NCBI GenBank assembly: GCA_900553165.1
Contig: USCN01000061.1
Coordinates: 1 to 7,808 of the forward strand
Direction of reading: 5' to 3'
Length of the DNA stretch: 7,808 nucleotides
Source: an uncultured Collinsella sp.
GTDB taxonomy: Bacteria > Actinomycetota > Coriobacteriia > Coriobacteriales > Coriobacteriaceae
Part shown: positions 6,050 through 7,808 of the stretch, in pieces
Layout: each line of letters begins with the position of its first letter
Position numbering within the stretch: position 1 is the stretch's first letter
Notes under the pieces: generated by a model
What the model saw: the letters and a program-made list of their open reading frames with translations, nothing else
Database searches by the model: none
Told to the model about the DNA's origin: nothing
Translations under genes and position numbers: made by a program

Positions 6050-7015
6050 TTAAGTTGCAGCTATATAACTACGGAGTGAATCCATCTTGCTCCTAGCTCC
6101 GGTATTAACTATCTTGTGAAAATCCGAGGAGGACAGAGATCCGTGCAGATCTTCTAGCACGTTCGAATAATTTCGAATAACCTGATAGCACTCAGTTTTG
6201 GAAACCATCATCTTTCTGAGTAGATAGACAATTAGGACGACATAATCAGTAATAGTTGAAAAGTCTATCGAAGGAACGCCAATCTCGGATGACAGCATCT
6301 GGCCAAGCTGATTGCCCACTTTTGCCCTCTTAAACCTAACGTCATAAACGGCACTATTATGAGCAATCGCGTTACGGAGGTCCTTGAGCGCAAAGATAGT
6401 ACGCTCAAGAAGCCCGGGACCGTCGTAATTGTTCGGAAGCTTTAGGTCATCAGATATGCTCTGTCTAACCGAGCCCTTTAAGCACGAATAGAAAACACCG
6501 AAGTTTCCTAGAGTCATGACCTCGAATAGCGCCCAAATAGGCAAGGGTTTATCGCTGTCGTAAAAATGCCTAACAACAGGGTTCTTGGAATAATTGTACT
6601 GAATCAATCTATTGATTTCCGCGCGCAGACTCAGGCGCTTTTTCATAGCAGCGCTATAGTCTTTACTTTTTCTAGGGTAATCACGGTACGCCACGAGCGT
6701 TCGAGAGAAAATATCTTCCAGCACGAACGAGTGAGAATCTTCAAGCACGGCTTCTAGCGTATAGTTCTTTAGCGCAGTTTCAATAAACATTACGCTTGGA
6801 TATAAGAGCGCCTTGACCGCCATATCAAACTCATTTAAGGCAATTACCTCGTCAAAGCTCGTTAAATCCAAGCAGTTGGAAGAATTGCCCACAAAACGAT
6901 GACCCTTGTAGCCATGATAATAGCCGTAATTCTTCATCTTTCTTTTATGGACAGAGCCGTGCGTCTCTATCCCTTTATCCCTAAGATGTTTCATGAGGCC
7001 ATTGAGAGTTTTCAT
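6050..7015 (-). CDS. Abi_2 (AbiD/AbiF-like) HEPN abortive-infection protein
   Basis: A 321-aa protein of the Abi_2 family. The N-terminus carries LNGLMKHLRDKGI and the GYYHGYKGHRF block typical of AbiD/AbiF. The middle has LPIWALFEVMTLGNFGVFYS (158-177). The HEPN motif is RNAIAHN (R214, N215, H219), the R-N-x3-H arrangement of HEPN ribonucleases. These cytoplasmic proteins stop phage growth, most probably by cleaving RNA. Full family length and all landmarks suggest an intact gene. ATG is preceded by AAGGA at seven bases. The gene is clearly more AT-rich than pelD or rloB and uses many AAA, AAT, TAT and ATA codons, pointing to acquisition from another genome. It stands alone with its own -10 box and terminator. 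No protein antitoxin lies beside it. Confidence 0.85.
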   Translation of the reverse strand: MKTLNGLMKHLRDKGIETHGSVHKRKMKNYGYYHGYKGHRFVGNSSNCLDLTSFDEVIALNEFDMAVKALLYPSVMFIETALKNYTLEAVLEDSHSFVLEDIFSRTLVAYRDYPRKSKDYSAAMKKRLSLRAEINRLIQYNYSKNPVVRHFYDSDKPLPIWALFEVMTLGNFGVFYSCLKGSVRQSISDDLKLPNNYDGPGLLERTIFALKDLRNAIAHNSAVYDVRFKRAKVGNQLGQMLSSEIGVPSIDFSTITDYVVLIVYLLRKMMVSKTECYQVIRNYSNVLEDLHGSLSSSDFHKIVNTGARSKMDSLRSYIAAT

Positions 7016-7050
7016 TATGGGTCCTTAAGCGCGGAGCCGAAATTGAATTA

Positions 7051-7079
7051 ATTATATCCGCTACCGGACACCACTAGAG
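7051..7079 (-). promoter_or_regulatory. Putative promoter of the abi gene
   Basis: A perfect TATAAT (7056-7051, minus strand) lies 35 bases before the abi start codon. The -35 position is poor (GCTCTA at 7079-7074, 17 bases away). GCGGA (7063-7059) and TCCGC (7035-7031) bracket the -10 box and could pair in the leader or bind a regulator. An 8-bp palindrome CGGTACCG (7092-7099) lies further upstream. Confidence 0.5.
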
Positions 7080-7225
7080 CATTATCCCAATCGGTACCGT
7101 CCTCATTCCCCTAAAGCTGCAGCATATAACACGACTACGCCACCGGATCATTTGATGGCATCGCGAACGGATCGCTGCAGCTTATTCAACCGAAATAACG
7201 GCTCGTCTTCTATCATGCGAAATGA

Positions 7226-7348
7226 CTGCTTTGGACAGCCGTAAATAGGAAGACTGATTCCGGAAGCGACATTTCCTCGCACGAACTCGTCTTTTACGGT
7301 GCCCCGGATTCAAGCGTGGCTAACAAGGCAATCCAAGGTATCCCGTGA
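7226..7348 (+). pseudogene. Possible decayed copy of the plus-strand remnant at 5511-5896
   Basis: A short frame between two stops includes AVNRKTDSGSDISSHELV. This echoes QLNRKIDSGGDIPYT at the end of the remnant at 5511-5896. At DNA level 5811-5846 and 7242-7277 share about 27 of 36 bases. The match stops on both sides and upstream codons contain stops, so if real this is only a scrap of a related gene. Otherwise nothing was found in the roughly 290 bases between the abi start and the ORF at 7310-7513 apart from the abi promoter. Confidence 0.25.
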
Positions 7349-7513
7349 AGCCTCGTTATCAAAACGCTCAAATATGCGTATCGCCGCGAGTATCGAATCA
7401 TCGGGTCGCAACCGGTCGAGCGGCGCCTTAAGCCCGACGAGAAGAACCCTGGCCGAAAAATCGATAAGCATGATCACGAAGAGCGGACTCGGCGGCCGGC
7501 AATCTAATGCCAT
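7310..7513 (-). CDS. 67-aa ORF of unknown function, relative of the ORF at 4925-5065
   Basis: The frame begins ATG GCA TTA GAT with GGAAG four bases upstream. A second ATG lies at 7471, and the protein MLIDFSARVLLVGLKAPLDR starting there aligns best with the 46-aa ORF. The shared core is LIDF/LNDF, a hydrophobic stretch, DS....A..RIF.RF.NE..R. I do not recognise a family. The core looks amphipathic and helical. Length and arrangement suggest a small stand-alone protein or the C-terminal part of a larger lost gene. The residues before the second ATG (CRPPSPLF) do not look well conserved, so the shorter start may be the real one. Confidence 0.45.
   Translation of the reverse strand: MALDCRPPSPLFVIMLIDFSARVLLVGLKAPLDRLRPDDSILAAIRIFERFDNEASRDTLDCLVSHA
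7351..7399. repeat. Diverged direct repeat, copy 2
   Basis: Plus-strand CCTCGTTATCAAAACGCTC and following bases match 4954-5002. The repeat lies in the same position within the homologous small ORF, encoding IRIFERFDNE on the minus strand. The two copies flank the region carrying the DUF2188 operon, the frameshifted remnant and the abi gene, with the same orientation. Confidence 0.6.
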
Positions 7514-7635
7514 GAATCTTCCAAATCATTCTTTAACCCTTGATTGGCAATACATCCCATTATTTATTCAGCGCCATAATGGACCAACCTCAACGCGACA
7601 TAGAAGAGCCGAAGTCCCGCATCAGAACCTGACTA

Positions 7636-7808
7636 TTATTCCCGCTGCTCCTCCGGAATAAATGCTTGCAATATTATAGCGACGGCAGGAATATGTCGCA
7701 GCTCGTCACAGCTATGGTTCGCCATGTAACTGAACGCATTAGTTAGCCATTTATTGAGGCTTCGGTAGTTTGTGTGACAAGGGGCTAGCCTAGGCAGCAA
7801 CGCTCTTC
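7636..7808 (-). CDS. C-terminus of an unknown protein (cut by window edge)
   Basis: An open minus-strand frame runs from the window edge to a double stop, TAA then TAG (7638-7633), giving the last 56 residues of a protein. It includes LNKWLTNAFSYMANHSCDEL and RHIPAVAIILQAFIPEEQRE, a composition that looks like genuine coding sequence. No family is recognised. No start is visible. The hairpin TTATTCC (7636-7642) / GGAATAA (7655-7661) spans the stop codon but lacks a T-run. It could be a real gene end or a fragment like its neighbours. Confidence 0.4.
   Translation of the reverse strand, partial: RALLPRLAPCHTNYRSLNKWLTNAFSYMANHSCDELRHIPAVAIILQAFIPEEQRE

Noticed and set aside
7299..7661. A plus-strand frame of 120 codons near the right end.
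   Set aside because: It is opposite the small ORF at 7310-7513, which has a related copy elsewhere in the window; the plus frame has low-complexity Ser/Arg-rich sequence.
7636..7661. The TTATTCC/GGAATAA hairpin as an intrinsic terminator.
   Set aside because: The stem is AT-rich, the loop is 12 bases, and no run of T follows on either strand.
1..7808. tRNA genes, CRISPR arrays, transposases, integrases and attachment sites.
   Set aside because: None was seen: no regularly spaced repeats, no transposase or integrase motifs, and no cloverleaf-like sequence in the non-coding stretches.

Overview
The window suggests a high-GC Gram-positive anaerobe, most probably a gut actinobacterium of the Coriobacteriia (Collinsella or Olsenella type). 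The basis is the GC-rich codon use of the left half and the layout of the Pel exopolysaccharide genes, in which an SDR-like domain is fused to PelD and the next gene is pelE. The genus is an inference and was not tested by a search. All convincing genes lie on the minus strand, so transcription runs from high to low coordinates.

Left part (1-2560): the start of a pel operon. pelD is a membrane cyclic-di-GMP receptor that keeps the inhibitory-site RxxD but has lost the GGDEF catalytic motif. It is followed, with overlap, by the N-terminus of pelE, which runs off the window edge. Upstream of pelD are a good ribosome binding site, a TTGACA hexamer and two short perfect palindromes that could be operators.

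Middle part (2560-4740): a non-coding stretch, then a two-gene defence-type operon: an OLD/AbiLi-like AAA ATPase followed after one base by an RloB-family protein. A clear sigma70-type promoter (TTGATT-16-TATAAT) sits in front. Both proteins have oddities. The RloB protein lacks the usual hydrophobic first strand, and the ATPase has Gln where the family normally has the switch His.

Right part (4740-7808): a patchwork of small genes and gene debris, more AT-rich than the left half. A short operon of an unknown 67-aa ORF, a DUF2188 protein and a 46-aa ORF ends at an intrinsic terminator. Next comes a frameshifted plus-strand gene remnant, then an AT-rich Abi_2 (AbiD/AbiF) HEPN protein. A promoter and a terminator just beyond the abi stop codon would together make a roughly 60-nt RNA. 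Beyond the abi gene lie a second small ORF related to the 46-aa one, a weak echo of the plus-strand remnant, and the C-terminus of another minus-strand ORF at the window edge.

Taken together, this looks like an anti-phage and accessory island that has accumulated by insertion and decay directly upstream of a c-di-GMP-controlled exopolysaccharide operon. The most useful new leads are the candidate small RNA paired with the Abi_2 HEPN gene, the duplicated micro-ORF family, and the atypical RloB/ATPase pair.
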